The translations under genes were made by a program, and so were the position numbers. The notes under the pieces were generated by a model that saw only the letters and a program-made list of their open reading frames with translations, was not told where the DNA came from and ran no database searches. Source: Caenimonas sedimenti (GTDB lineage: Bacteria > Pseudomonadota > Gammaproteobacteria > Burkholderiales > Burkholderiaceae_C). Taken from it: a stretch of 64,000 bases of DNA. This document shows, one piece after another, positions 10,821 through 21,751 of this stretch (positions are counted from its first letter, which is position 1; every line of letters begins with the position of its first letter). The stretch lies in contig NZ_VOBQ01000002.1 in NCBI RefSeq assembly GCF_007833165.1, positions 371,661 to 435,660 of the forward strand. Direction: 5' to 3'.

Positions 10821-11900
10821 CTATTTCAAATCGTCCGCGATGACTTGCACGATGCGCTGCGCATCCGCCGACGTTTCGGGGGCGCCGTTCGCATTGAGCA
10901 CCGAGACCGTCGTGCTCTCGCCCTGCGACTTGAGGTTGATGCGGTACTTCAGCGGCGGCTCGGCCTTCTCGGCGCGGCTGAACAGCTTGCCGAAGAAGCC
11001 GGGCTCCTTCTTGTCGGGGTTGGGCGCCACGTAGCGCACGAAGTAGGTGCCCTGGCTGCGGTCACGGTCCTCGACGGTGAAGCCGGTCCGGTCGAGCGCG
11101 AGGCCGACGCGGCGCCAGGCACGGTCGAAGCCCTCGTCGACCAGCACCACCGGCTGGCTGTTGACGCTGGCCACGCGCGACGTCGGCTTGGCTCCGGCCG
11201 TCGTGCCCGCGACGCGGGCCTGCTCTTGCGGGGCGCCCAGGCGCACCATCAGGCGGCGCAGGAATTCGGCTTCGAGTTCCGGGTCGGTCGGTCGCGGCTG
11301 CCACACCGTCTGGTCTTTCGACGTGTTGCTGTAGACCTCCACCATCCCGCGGTGGCTGACGTAGATTTCGGTGGCGCCGCTGGCGGACCGCTCCATGCGC
11401 GTGCGGAAGCGATCCCGCTCAGAAGTGGAATAGACGGAGTCGATCAGCTTGCCGAGCGTCCGGCGGATGATGTCCTCCGGGATCTTGGCGCGGTTCTCGG
11501 CCCAGTCGGTTTCCATGATGCCCAGGTTGGGCTGGTCCATGGCGAGCAGGAAGCCGCTTTCCTGCCAGAAGTCGCGCACCGGGCCCCAGAGCTGGTCGGC
11601 CGGGCGGTTGATCACCAGCCAACGCTGGTTGCCGGCGCGTTCGATCCGGACGTCGCCCACCGCGGTGGCGGCGGTCGGCACGCTGGACACCGACTGCCCC
11701 ACCTGGAAGCTGTTAGCGGACACCGGGCCCCCGGGCACGACGTAGCGGCTGTCGCGCGACAGTTGCGTCAGGTCGGGCGGGACTTCCAGCGAGACGCCCT
11801 TGCCGGCGCTCTTGTAGTCGATCTTTTCGCCCTCGAGCACGCTGCAGGACGCCAGCAGGGCGGACAGGGCCACGAGCCCCAGCTTCACGGAAAACTTCAT
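10821..11900 (-). CDS. bamC: Outer-membrane assembly lipoprotein BamC
   Basis: A lipoprotein of the BAM complex, which inserts beta-barrel proteins into the outer membrane. The 359 residues begin with a signal peptide ending LLASC (lipidated Cys19). An unstructured N-terminal stretch (ISYKSAGKGVSLEVPPDLTQL region, with the BamD-contacting segment DYKSA...LEVPPDL) comes next, followed by two helix-grip domains; WLVINRPADQLWGPVRDFW and KFRINLKSQG-like blocks fit this layout. dapA lies 34 bases upstream on the same strand, the same dapA-bamC pairing as in E. coli. Confidence 0.92.
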   Translation of the reverse strand: MKFSVKLGLVALSALLASCSVLEGEKIDYKSAGKGVSLEVPPDLTQLSRDSRYVVPGGPVSANSFQVGQSVSSVPTAATAVGDVRIERAGNQRWLVINRPADQLWGPVRDFWQESGFLLAMDQPNLGIMETDWAENRAKIPEDIIRRTLGKLIDSVYSTSERDRFRTRMERSASGATEIYVSHRGMVEVYSNTSKDQTVWQPRPTDPELEAEFLRRLMVRLGAPQEQARVAGTTAGAKPTSRVASVNSQPVVLVDEGFDRAWRRVGLALDRTGFTVEDRDRSQGTYFVRYVAPNPDKKEPGFFGKLFSRAEKAEPPLKYRINLKSQGESTTVSVLNANGAPETSADAQRIVQVIADDLK

Positions 11901-11934
11901 CGCATTCCTCTTTCGGATTCGGCGCCGGGTGCGC

Positions 11935-12822
11935 TCAGGTGAGCAGGCCGGCGGCGCGCAGCGCCTGCTCGACCACGGCTTCGTTGGCGGGGGCCAGCGG
12001 CGTCATGGGCAGGCGCAGCGCGCCACCCATCAGGCCCATGCGGGCCATCGCCCATTTCACGGGGATCGGATTGGCTTCGACGAACAGATGCCTGTGCACC
12101 GGCATCAGCTTGAACTGGATTTCCATCGCGCGCTTCGCGTCGCCCGCCACCGCGGCCACGCACAGCTCGTGCATCAGCCGCGGCGCCACGTTCGCGGTGA
12201 CGCTGATGTTGCCCTGGCCGCCGCACAGCATGAGCGCCACGGCCGACGGGTCGTCGCCCGAATACACCGAGAAGCCCTTGGGCACGTCGCGAATCAACCA
12301 TTGCGCGCGCTCGACGTTGCCGGTGGCTTCCTTGATGCCGACGATGCCGGGCACTTCGGCCAGGCGCAGCACGGTGTCGTGCAGCATGTCGGCCACGGTG
12401 CGGCCGGGCACGTTGTACAGCACGGTCGGCAGGTCGCCGGTGGCTTCGGCGATCGCCTTGAAGTGGCGGTAGAGGCCTTCCTGCGTCGGCTTGTTGTAGT
12501 AGGGGACGACCTGCAGCTGGCAGTCGGCGCCGACCTTCCGCGCGTACTTCGCCAGGGCGATGGCTTCGATGGTGGAGTTGGCGCCGCAGCCGGCCATGAT
12601 GGGCACGCGGCCGCGTGCCTGTTCCACCGCGACCCGGATGATTTCCTGGTGCTCCTCCACGTCGACCGTGGGCGACTCACCGGTGGTGCCGACGACGCCG
12701 ATGCAGTCGGTGCCTTCGGCGATGTGCCAGTCGACGAGCTTGCGCAGGGCGGGGTAGTCCACGCTGCCGTCGTCGTGCATCGGGGTCACCAGGGCCACGA
12801 TGCTGCCAGTAATCGGTGTCAT
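11935..12822 (-). CDS. dapA: 4-hydroxy-tetrahydrodipicolinate synthase
   Basis: Condenses pyruvate with aspartate semialdehyde in the first specific step of lysine and diaminopimelate synthesis. The 295-residue protein has the normal length and the active-site pieces GTTGESPT, the Tyr of YNVPGRT and the Schiff-base Lys of GIKEATGN. The start [15 protein letters not shown] at 12822 is the family N-terminus; the frame stays open upstream but unrelated. It is followed by bamC and preceded by a methyltransferase gene 32 bases upstream. Confidence 0.96.
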   Translation of the reverse strand: MTPITGSIVALVTPMHDDGSVDYPALRKLVDWHIAEGTDCIGVVGTTGESPTVDVEEHQEIIRVAVEQARGRVPIMAGCGANSTIEAIALAKYARKVGADCQLQVVPYYNKPTQEGLYRHFKAIAEATGDLPTVLYNVPGRTVADMLHDTVLRLAEVPGIVGIKEATGNVERAQWLIRDVPKGFSVYSGDDPSAVALMLCGGQGNISVTANVAPRLMHELCVAAVAGDAKRAMEIQFKLMPVHRHLFVEANPIPVKWAMARMGLMGGALRLPMTPLAPANEAVVEQALRAAGLLT

Positions 12823-12854
12823 TGCCGTCTTGTCCGGGGAAAGCAGGATTCTAA

Positions 12855-13388
12855 CTAGAGCGTGTAACGCTTCATTTCGAGTGATTCCGGCCGGACAGCG
12901 GCGATTCGCTGCACGAAGCGGGGTGGTGACTCCAGGAAACCATCCTCGAACGCCACGGTGCGTAGACCGGGATAGGCCTGCAGCAGTTCCCCGGGCGCCA
13001 GCAGGAAATCCGGCCGCGAAGGCTTGCCCACCGTCTCGTTGCCCTGCGCGAAGGTTTCGTGGAGCAGCAGCCCGCCGGGTGCGACCGCGTCCAGGATGCG
13101 CGGGAAGAGCGGCCGCCACAGGTAGTTGGTGACGACGACGCAGGCGAACTGGCGGCCGGTCAAAGGCCAGGGGCCGTTCTCGATGTCGGCCTGGATGGCC
13201 TCCCCCGGGGCGGTGACCGCGGCGATGGCGTCCGCATCGCGGTCCACGCCCGTGACCGGGTGGCCGCGTGCCGCGAACCAGCGCATGTGCCGGCCCCGGC
13301 CACAGGCCAGGTCCAGCACCGCGCCGCCGGCCGGCACGAGGTGGCTCCAGCGCATGATCCAGGGGGAGGCGTCTTCGGTTCCGTGCAT
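12855..13388 (-). CDS. Class I SAM-dependent methyltransferase
   Basis: A 177-residue cytoplasmic methyltransferase. The S-adenosylmethionine motif I is [15 protein letters not shown] (residues ~25-40), followed by the acidic end of strand beta-2 in [11 protein letters not shown] and motif IV in [13 protein letters not shown]. The size and TehB-like layout suggest a small-molecule or metalloid substrate, but the target is unknown. Its ATG shares a base with the SDR stop (TGATG), and dapA follows 32 bases on. Confidence 0.87.
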   Translation of the reverse strand: MHGTEDASPWIMRWSHLVPAGGAVLDLACGRGRHMRWFAARGHPVTGVDRDADAIAAVTAPGEAIQADIENGPWPLTGRQFACVVVTNYLWRPLFPRILDAVAPGGLLLHETFAQGNETVGKPSRPDFLLAPGELLQAYPGLRTVAFEDGFLESPPRFVQRIAAVRPESLEMKRYTL

Positions 13389-14200
13389 CAGTGCGGCTTC
13401 ACTTCATCCTTGAGGGCCGCCAGCGCCTGCTTCTCGACCCAGCCGGGCGCGATGAGCTTCATGAAGCGTCCCAGCCGTGCCTTGGCCACCATCACCACTT
13501 CCCGCTCGCGCTTCTCCATGCCCTCGAGGATCAGCCGCGCGCATTCCTCCACCGGCATGGCGTCGTCCTCCTTCAGGCCGCTGGAGCCCGCCGGTTCGCC
13601 ACGCGCATTGAAGCCCCGGTGGCGGATGCTGGTGGCGACCACGCCGGGATAGGCCGTGGTCACGCTGACGCCGGCACCCCGCAGCTCGATGCGCAGCGCC
13701 TCGAAGAAACCGGTCATGGCGAACTTGGTCGCGCTGTACGCCGTGCGGCCCGGCACGCCGAACAGGCCGGCGAGCGACCCCACCGCGACGATGCGGCCAC
13801 GCGTGGCCTTGAGGTGGGGCAGGGCCGCATGCGTGCACCAGACCGAGCCCCACAGGTTCACTTTCATCAGCGTCTCGTACCAGTGCAGGTCTTCCGCCTT
13901 CACCTCCTCGAACAGCGCCTGCGCCGACACGCCGGCGTTGTTGATGAGGTTGTCGATGCGCCCGAACTGCTGCATGGCCTGGTCGACCAGCGAGCGGCAC
14001 TGCGGCTCCTGGGCGACGTCCATGGCCACGCACAGCGTCTTCGCGCCCTGCGCCTGGCATTGCGCGGCAACGGCATCGAGCTTCTGCTGGCTGCGGCCCG
14101 CGAGCACCAGGGCGGCGTCGCCGCGCTGCTTCGCCGCCAGCTGCCGGGCCAGCTCGGCGCCGATGCCATCGGAGCCGCCGGTGATGAGGGTCACGATCAT
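13388..14200 (-). CDS. Short-chain dehydrogenase/reductase
   Basis: A 270-residue NAD(P)-binding oxidoreductase of the classical SDR type. The motifs are the cofactor loop TGGSDGIG (residues ~7-14), NNAG (near 90), the catalytic Ser in VGSLAG and the YSATK catalytic pair. The C-terminal ~40 residues include a hydrophobic/basic stretch ([20 protein letters not shown]) that could bind the membrane face, as in ketosphinganine-reductase-like SDRs. The start MIVTLITGG at 14200 was chosen over a much longer open frame upstream that has no homology. It leads the SDR-methyltransferase-dapA-bamC run. Confidence 0.88.
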   Translation of the reverse strand: MIVTLITGGSDGIGAELARQLAAKQRGDAALVLAGRSQQKLDAVAAQCQAQGAKTLCVAMDVAQEPQCRSLVDQAMQQFGRIDNLINNAGVSAQALFEEVKAEDLHWYETLMKVNLWGSVWCTHAALPHLKATRGRIVAVGSLAGLFGVPGRTAYSATKFAMTGFFEALRIELRGAGVSVTTAYPGVVATSIRHRGFNARGEPAGSSGLKEDDAMPVEECARLILEGMEKREREVVMVAKARLGRFMKLIAPGWVEKQALAALKDEVKPH

Positions 14201-14284
14201 GGATGGGGACTCTACTCGACCAGGCTGGTGAAACCGCGCGCCCTCCCGCGCCGTACCCACTGCGTGAGACCATCCGACATCCCA

Positions 14285-15163
14285 ATGCCAGCCTCCCCAC
14301 CAACCCTGGCGCGCCGGGCCTTCCTTTGCGCCGCCGGCGCCCTGGGGCTCGCCGGCTGCTCTGGCGTGAGCGTGCTGAACGCGCTGGCCGGCAGCGGCCA
14401 CCGCCGGCAGGAAGGCGTGGCGTACGGCGCCGACCCGCGCCAGCGGCTCGACGTTTACCTGCCGGACACTGTGGTCGCCGCCACGCCGCTGGTGGTGTTC
14501 TTCTACGGCGGCAGCTGGAGCAGCGGCGAACGCGCGGACTATGGGTTCGTCGGCGAATCGCTGGCGTCCGGTGGCGTGGCCGTGGCGGTGGCGGACTACC
14601 GCCTGAGCCCGGCCGTGCGCTGGCAGCAGATCCTCGCCGACTGCGCCGCCGCGACGCGTTGGGCGTTCGACCAGGCCCCGGCACTCGGCCTGAACCGCCG
14701 GAACTTGTACCTGATGGGCCATAGCGCCGGCGGCTACAACGCGGCCATGCTGGCGCTGGACGCGCGCTGGCTGTCGGCGGCCGGTTTGGCGCCGGCGCAA
14801 CTGGCGGGGTGGGTGGGACTGGCGGGTCCCTATGACTTCCTGCCCATCGTCAACCCGGAAGCCCGCGTGGCATTCGATTGGCCCCATACGCCGCCCGACA
14901 GCCAGCCGATCGCCCATGCGGGGGGGCGGCGTTCCCGCGCCTTGCTGCTGGCGCCCACCGAGGACACCGTGGTGAATCCAGTGCGCAGCACGCAGGGGCT
15001 GGCTCGCCGGCTGGAGGCGGCCGGCACACCGGTCCGTCACCGCCTGCTCGACGGCGTCGGCCACGGCACCATCGTGGGCGCGCTCGCGCCGCCGTTGCGG
15101 CGGCTGGCGCCCGTGCGCGACGAGGTGCTGGCGTTCCTGCGCAACGAGCCGCCGCCAGCCTGA
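14285..15163 (+). CDS. Exported alpha/beta hydrolase (carboxylesterase-like)
   Basis: A 292-residue alpha/beta-hydrolase. The N-terminus has an Arg-Arg pair (LARRAFLCAAGALGLAGC) with a lipobox-like Cys, so it is probably a lipoprotein, possibly exported by Tat. The catalytic Ser lies in LMGHSAGGYN, the oxyanion region is FFYGGSW, the acid is probably the Asp of APTEDTVV and the His is in DGVGHGTI. The layout matches BD-FAE/arylformamidase-type esterases. It is divergent from the SDR gene (84 bases between starts) and 39 bases upstream of the peptidase gene. The substrate is unknown. Confidence 0.85.
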   Translation: MPASPPTLARRAFLCAAGALGLAGCSGVSVLNALAGSGHRRQEGVAYGADPRQRLDVYLPDTVVAATPLVVFFYGGSWSSGERADYGFVGESLASGGVAVAVADYRLSPAVRWQQILADCAAATRWAFDQAPALGLNRRNLYLMGHSAGGYNAAMLALDARWLSAAGLAPAQLAGWVGLAGPYDFLPIVNPEARVAFDWPHTPPDSQPIAHAGGRRSRALLLAPTEDTVVNPVRSTQGLARRLEAAGTPVRHRLLDGVGHGTIVGALAPPLRRLAPVRDEVLAFLRNEPPPA

Positions 15164-15202
15164 AGGCAGGCTCATCCGCAGCCGGTGTCCTAGACTGGCG
15201 TC

Positions 15203-16546
15203 ATGAAGGCGTGGTTGGAATGGGCTCGTGCCGCGGGGTTCGTGGTGCTTGCGGCTCTGGTGCAGGCGGGTTGCGGGGGTGGGTCCGGCGATCCGGGGGT
15301 CAATCCGCAACCGCAACCGCAACCGCAGCCGCCAGTGCCTGCGACGGCGAACCCCGAACGCCGCGTGCTCGCCACCGCGCTGCAGGTCGACGCCAGCACC
15401 CGATTCGCGACCGCCACGATCACCTTGGGCCCCGCCACCGCGCCCGGCGCCACCCTGGAAATCGGCGACCTGGAAATCAGCGGCGTCTCGTCCGCCGGTT
15501 CGGACCTGCTCTGGGCCGACCGGGGCGACCGGCTCGAGCTGGGCCTGGCCGCGGCGGCAGGCAACACCATCGTGGTCATCCGCTACCGGTTCCAGGTGCA
15601 TGACAACTTCGACGGTGCGGCCGCGGCCGGCTACACCTTCACCTGGCCGTCGTACTGCGGCAACCTGTTCCCTTGCCAATCCTTGCCGGCGCAGGGCGTC
15701 GACCTGTCGGTCAACGTGGCGAATGCTCCCACCGGCCAGCGCGTGATCCAGCCGGCCGGTGTACTGACGGCCGCGCCGGCCTACCAGCTCGGCTGGGCGA
15801 CCGGGGCCTACACCGACCTCGACCTGGGCCGCACGGGGGCCGGCACGCGCCTCGTCGCCTCCTACCTGCCAGGCCAGCGCGACACGATGGCCGAAGGCAC
15901 CCGCCACCTGCGCGACGCCTTCGAATGGATGGAAGCGACGCTCGGCCCCTACCGCTTCGGCGCCGAGGCCGGCCCGGTGGCCGTGGCCTGGGGCGCCGGC
16001 GCCTACGGCGGCATGGAGCACCACCCGCGCTGGCACATCGCCTCGCCCGCGGTGGCCGATGCCGGCTTGCACGTGCACGAGGCAGCGCATGGCTGGTTCG
16101 GCAACGGTGTCCGGCTGGCGTGCTGGGAAGACTTCGTGCTGTCGGAAGGCACGGCCAGCTACCTCGCGGCGCGCGCGCTGGAAGTGGTTGCACCCGATGT
16201 GGGTGCGGCCGTCTGGGACAGCCATGCGGCCCAGTTGCGCACCCTGCGCGGCACCGAGCCGGTGTGGCCGCAGGGCTGCAACCAGATCGATGTCGTGCGC
16301 AGCGGGCTGTATTCGCAGGCGCCGTATGTGCGTGGCGCCTTTTTCCTGCGTGCGTTGGGGCAACGGGTCGGTGTGACGGCGCTCGACCGCGCACTGGGCA
16401 CCTTCCATCGGCGGCACGCCGGGCAGGCCGCGCGCATGCAGGACCTGCTCGACACGGTGCGGCAGGAGACGGGCTACGACCCGGCGGCTTGCGCCGCGAG
16501 CTGGCTGCGTTCGTCCACCATCCCCACCGCCACTTCCTGTTCCTAG
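15203..16546 (+). CDS. M1-like zinc metallopeptidase lipoprotein
   Basis: A 447-residue secreted lipoprotein (signal peptide ending VQAGC) with a Pro-Gln repeat linker at residues ~35-45. The catalytic site is HEAAH at residues 292-296 with the third zinc ligand Glu315, the M1 spacing HExxH-x18-E. The GxMEN substrate-binding motif is present in altered form as GGMEH near residue 270. Only the N-terminal beta domain and the catalytic domain are present; the usual C-terminal domains of M1 aminopeptidases are missing. The 3' end overlaps the convergent VOC gene by four bases. It may be a peptidase or a degenerate relative. Confidence 0.85.
   Translation: MKAWLEWARAAGFVVLAALVQAGCGGGSGDPGVNPQPQPQPQPPVPATANPERRVLATALQVDASTRFATATITLGPATAPGATLEIGDLEISGVSSAGSDLLWADRGDRLELGLAAAAGNTIVVIRYRFQVHDNFDGAAAAGYTFTWPSYCGNLFPCQSLPAQGVDLSVNVANAPTGQRVIQPAGVLTAAPAYQLGWATGAYTDLDLGRTGAGTRLVASYLPGQRDTMAEGTRHLRDAFEWMEATLGPYRFGAEAGPVAVAWGAGAYGGMEHHPRWHIASPAVADAGLHVHEAAHGWFGNGVRLACWEDFVLSEGTASYLAARALEVVAPDVGAAVWDSHAAQLRTLRGTEPVWPQGCNQIDVVRSGLYSQAPYVRGAFFLRALGQRVGVTALDRALGTFHRRHAGQAARMQDLLDTVRQETGYDPAACAASWLRSSTIPTATSCS
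15306..15329 (+). repeat. In-frame hexanucleotide repeat (CCGCAA)n
   Basis: About four copies of CCGCAA encode the Pro-Gln linker of the M1-like lipoprotein. A 6-base unit can vary in number without breaking the frame. Confidence 0.7.
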
Positions 16547-16908
16547 TCCGGACTCAGGCTGGAGAAGACCAGGCGATTGCCGAACGGGTCCTGGACGGTC
16601 ATGTCACGGCCCCACGGGGCCTGCTCGATGCCGGGCCGCGCATTCTTGTACTGTTTCGCCAGCAACGACTGCTGGAATTCGTCCAGCCCTTCGGTTTCGA
16701 TGCGCAGCGCCGAACCTGGCGTCGCGTCGCCATGGTGTTCCGACAGGTGCAGCACGCAGCCATCGCGCGACACCTGCATGTAAAGCGGCAGGCCGGGCTC
16801 GAAGCGGTGCTCGAAGTCGACGCGGAAGCCGAGGAAGTCGATGTAGAACTCGAGTGCCTTGGCCTCATCGAAGATGCGCAGGATGGGGATGGGCGGTGCG
16901 AGCTTCAT
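16543..16908 (-). CDS. VOC-superfamily (glyoxalase/bleomycin-resistance-like) protein
   Basis: A 121-residue single-domain protein of the vicinal-oxygen-chelate fold, with two beta-alpha-beta-beta-beta modules (PILRIFDEAKALEFYIDFLGFRVDFEHRF and MTVQDPFGNRLVF segments). The C-terminal motif QDPFGNRLVF carries the usual conserved Asp-Pro-x-Gly-Asn. Members include glyoxalases, dioxygenases and antibiotic-binding proteins; the function cannot be chosen from sequence. It converges with the M1-like gene (4-base overlap) and is separate from the small membrane gene 9 bases upstream of its start on the same strand. Confidence 0.85.
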   Translation of the reverse strand: MKLAPPIPILRIFDEAKALEFYIDFLGFRVDFEHRFEPGLPLYMQVSRDGCVLHLSEHHGDATPGSALRIETEGLDEFQQSLLAKQYKNARPGIEQAPWGRDMTVQDPFGNRLVFSSLSPD

Positions 16909-16917
16909 GGTGACGAC

Positions 16918-17049
16918 CTAGTTGAAGCACGCCCACATGAAGTCGCTGAGTGCCACCATCATCTGCGGCCGGGTGTACAGCACGAAGACGCCCAGCAACG
17001 CCGCGATGGCGGCGCCGTAGGCGAGGGCCTTCTTCGCGCGCGCCGGCAT
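16918..17049 (-). CDS. Small single-pass membrane protein, 43 aa
   Basis: A 43-residue open frame starting MPARAKKALAYGAAIAALLG, with a basic N-terminus, one hydrophobic segment (residues ~10-26) and the tail RPQMMVALSDFMWACFN. It begins seven bases after the MFS transporter stop on the same strand and ends nine bases before the VOC gene start, so it fits exactly into the space with no overlap. This fits a real small membrane protein, perhaps accessory to the transporter. It is recognised by position and composition only. Confidence 0.5.
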   Translation of the reverse strand: MPARAKKALAYGAAIAALLGVFVLYTRPQMMVALSDFMWACFN

Positions 17050-17056
17050 CACACGC

Positions 17057-18289
17057 TCAAGCCGGCTGCGGCGCCGGGCCGCGCGCGATGGGGGCTTCGC
17101 GCACCGGCAGGTTGACGAGCGCCGCGAAGATGCCCAGCGCGATGGCGATGTACCAGACGATGTCGTAGCTGCCCGTGCGGTCGTACAGCAGGCCGCCCAG
17201 CCACACGCCCATGAAGGATCCGATCTGGTGGCTGAAGAAGACGAAGCCGCCCAGCATGGACAGGTGCGCCACGCCGAAGATCTGCGCCACTGTGGCATTC
17301 GTGGGCGGCACCGTCGACAGCCAGAGCAGCCCCATCACGCTGGCGAAGATGTAGACCGACAGCGGCGACAGCGGCGCCCACAGGAACACGCTGATCGCCG
17401 CGGCGCGGCCCAGGTAGATGGTGGCCAGGATCTTGCGCTTGGCGAGCTTTTGCCCCAGGGAGCCGGCGATGTAGGTGCCGAACACGTTGAACAGGCCGAT
17501 CAGCGCGAGCGCGTAGCTGGCCACCTGCGGCGACAGGCCCTTGTCCTTCAGGTAGCTGGGCATGTGCACGCCGATGAAGACCACCTGGAAGCCGCACACG
17601 AAGTAACCTGCCATCAGCAGCTGGAAACTGGGGTACTTGAACGCTTCGCGCAGCGCCTGGACGATGGACTGGTCGCGCGCGGGGGCGGCACCGCCGGCGA
17701 ACCCGGGCTCGCGAAGGCCGCGCGCGAAGGGCGCGATCAGCAGCACGATGACGGCCAGCGCCAGCAGCGCTTCCTTCCAGCCCAGGCCGCTGATCAGGAA
17801 GCCTTCCACCGGCACCATCAGGAACTGGCCGAAGGAGCCGGCGGCCGCCGCCACGCCCATCGCCCAGGAACGCTTGGCGGGGTCGATCTGGCGCCCGATC
17901 ACGCCGTAGACCACGGCGTACGTGGTGCCGGCCTGGGCCGCGCCCAGCAGGACGCCGGCCGTCAGGGTGAACATGAACGGCGAGGTGGAAAGCGCCATGC
18001 CGGCCAGGCCGCCCGCATAGAGCAGGGCACCGCCGATCAGGACCCGGAAGGCGCCGAAACGGTCCGCCACCATGCCGGCGAAGATGCCGAAGATGCCCCA
18101 GGACAGGTTCTGGATCGCCAGCGCGAACGAGAAGGTCTCGCGCGTCCAGTTCTGGGCCTGGGTGATCGGCTGCAGCCAGAGCCCGAAGCCATGCCGGATG
18201 CCCATGGAGAGCGTGACGATCATGGCGCCGCAGATCAACACCTGCTGCATCGAAAGTTGGGGCGAGAACTTGGGGGCCGGCGGATTCAT
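17057..18289 (-). CDS. Major facilitator superfamily transporter
   Basis: A 410-residue inner-membrane carrier with twelve predicted membrane segments and a central cytoplasmic loop near residues 190-215. The loop 2-3 motif is visible as GMVADRFGAFRVLIGG. The overall appearance resembles the OFA/monocarboxylate-type MFS family, which often moves small organic anions. Substrate unknown. The ATG at 18289 begins MNPPAPKFSPQLSMQQV; an upstream extension reads into the parE promoter region. It is divergent from parE with 158 bases between starts, where an inverted repeat sits. Confidence 0.88.
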   Translation of the reverse strand: MNPPAPKFSPQLSMQQVLICGAMIVTLSMGIRHGFGLWLQPITQAQNWTRETFSFALAIQNLSWGIFGIFAGMVADRFGAFRVLIGGALLYAGGLAGMALSTSPFMFTLTAGVLLGAAQAGTTYAVVYGVIGRQIDPAKRSWAMGVAAAAGSFGQFLMVPVEGFLISGLGWKEALLALAVIVLLIAPFARGLREPGFAGGAAPARDQSIVQALREAFKYPSFQLLMAGYFVCGFQVVFIGVHMPSYLKDKGLSPQVASYALALIGLFNVFGTYIAGSLGQKLAKRKILATIYLGRAAAISVFLWAPLSPLSVYIFASVMGLLWLSTVPPTNATVAQIFGVAHLSMLGGFVFFSHQIGSFMGVWLGGLLYDRTGSYDIVWYIAIALGIFAALVNLPVREAPIARGPAPQPA

Positions 18290-18394
18290 GCGGGGACTGT
18301 AGCGACAAGCCCCGTGAATTGCTCGTCGCCACGCTGACGACCCTGTTGAAATCTTTGGCTTGGATTGATGCCCGGACGGCATGGATCGCGCCAT

Positions 18395-18414
18395 GACTGT
18401 GGATCCATACAGTC
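18395..18414. promoter_or_regulatory. Inverted repeat in the MFS/parE intergenic region
   Basis: GACTGT and ACAGTC form perfect arms around an 8-base spacer that itself contains TGGATCCA, a further perfect palindrome. It lies 106 bases upstream of the MFS ATG and 34 bases upstream of the parE ATG, an operator-like arrangement. The binding protein is unknown. Confidence 0.4.
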
Positions 18415-18447
18415 CCGGAGGCGGCCGCGACTACAATGCTGCCTCCC

Positions 18448-20414
<1,967 letters not shown>

Positions 20415-20415
<1 letters not shown>

Positions 20416-20969
20416 TGAACGCCGTGACCGCCGCCAACGACGACCGCGCGCCCGTGCGCGTGCGCCTGCGGCCGACCATGAGCAGCGACATCGAGTTCGT
20501 GCTCTCGCTCGAACAGGACCCCGAGAACCTGCCGTTCATCACGCCCTGGGAAAAGACGCAGCACGAGGCCGCGATCCGCTTCCCCGATTTCCGCCACTTC
20601 ATCCTCGAAGGCGGGCCCGGCCTGGATGCCGTCGGCTTCCTCATCCTGATCGGCTGCCGCAGCCAGCACCAGTCGCTCGAACTCAAGCGCATGGTGGTCC
20701 GCTCCAAGGGCCAGGGCTTTGGGCGCGCCGCCTTGCGGGTCGTCAAGAAGGTCGCGTTCGACGACCTGGGTGCGCACCGCCTCTGGCTGGACGTGAAGAA
20801 GCCCAACACGCGGGCCAAGGCGTTCTACGACAGCGAGGGCTTCATTGTCGAAGGCGAGCTGCGCGAATCGGTGAAGGTGACCGGCGGCTTCGAGTCGCTC
20901 ATCGTCATGTCGATGCTGCAGTCCGAATTCGCCGCGCGCCGTGCCTCGGCGCTGGAGCAGGCCGCATGA
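20415..20969 (+). CDS. GNAT-family N-acetyltransferase
   Basis: A 184-residue acetyl-CoA-dependent acyltransferase of the RimJ/RimL group. Residues 18-45 hold the opening RLRPTMSSDIEFVLSLEQ and the acetyl-CoA loop is seen as RSKGQGFGRAAL; the C-terminal segment HRLWLDVKKPNTRAKAFYDSEGF is the standard GNAT closing block. The substrate is unknown. It is coupled to parE by TGATG and to the transglycosylase gene by ATGA. Confidence 0.86.
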
Positions 20970-21751
20970 AGGCCTGGCTCGTCGCCGCCGCGTTCGTCCT
21001 GGCCGTGGCCGCAGCCCCGGCGCGCGCCGAAGTCTGGGGCTACGTGGACGCGCGCGGCGTCGCCCACTTCGCCTCGGAGAAGGTCGACGAGCGCTACGAA
21101 CTCTTTTTCCGTGGTGGCGAAAGTTTCGACACGGCGGCCGGCGTCAAGACGGCGCGGCAGGTCGCCGTGCCGACGGCGCCGCCGAAGCTGATCGCCTTCT
21201 TCGAAGTGTCGCCCAGCTTCAGGCAGGTCAAGCACCACCTGCGCGAGGCCTCCATCGCCCACGGCGTCGACTACGAACTGCTGCAGGCGCTGATCGCCAC
21301 GGAGTCCGGCTTCGACCCCGGCGCGGTTTCGCCGAAGGGCGCGGTCGGGCTGATGCAGATCATCCCCGCGACAGCCGCCCGCTATGGCGTGGTGGGCGAT
21401 GCCCGGGTGCCGGTCGAAAAGAAGCTCACCGACCCTCGCATCAACGTGCGTGCGGGCGCCCGCTACCTGGCGGATCTCATCAAGATGTTCCCGGGCCAGC
21501 TCGAGCTCGCCCTGGCCGCCTACAACGCCGGCGAGGGCGCGGTGCAGCGCGCGGGCAACCGCATCCCCAACTATCCCGAGACGCAGAACTACGTGAAGAC
21601 GGTGATGCAGCTGTACACCACGCTCAAGCCGCCCAGCGCCATGCGGCCGGGCGGGCGCGCGCCGAACCGCATCCGCATGGAGCTGCCGGTCGGTGGAGCC
21701 ATCGGGCGGGGCAACCTGCCGCCAGCCGTCGCGATCACCTCCACCGACTGA
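20966..21751 (+). CDS. Lytic transglycosylase, SLT domain
   Basis: A 261-residue exported cell-wall enzyme that cleaves peptidoglycan to 1,6-anhydro ends. A signal peptide ends near AAAPARAEV. A small N-terminal domain (VWGYVDARGVAHFASE, DUF4124-like) precedes the SLT domain from about residue 85. The catalytic Glu lies in IATESGFDPGAVS, followed by GLMQIIPATA and the closing AAYNAGEGAV. It is coupled to its neighbours on both sides (ATGA with the acetyltransferase gene, TGATG with the GGDEF gene). Confidence 0.92.
   Translation: MKAWLVAAAFVLAVAAAPARAEVWGYVDARGVAHFASEKVDERYELFFRGGESFDTAAGVKTARQVAVPTAPPKLIAFFEVSPSFRQVKHHLREASIAHGVDYELLQALIATESGFDPGAVSPKGAVGLMQIIPATAARYGVVGDARVPVEKKLTDPRINVRAGARYLADLIKMFPGQLELALAAYNAGEGAVQRAGNRIPNYPETQNYVKTVMQLYTTLKPPSAMRPGGRAPNRIRMELPVGGAIGRGNLPPAVAITSTD

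Noticed and set aside
14201..16417. A long upstream extension of the SDR frame
   Set aside because: The extension is antisense to the hydrolase and M1-like genes, and the SDR motif starts at 14200.
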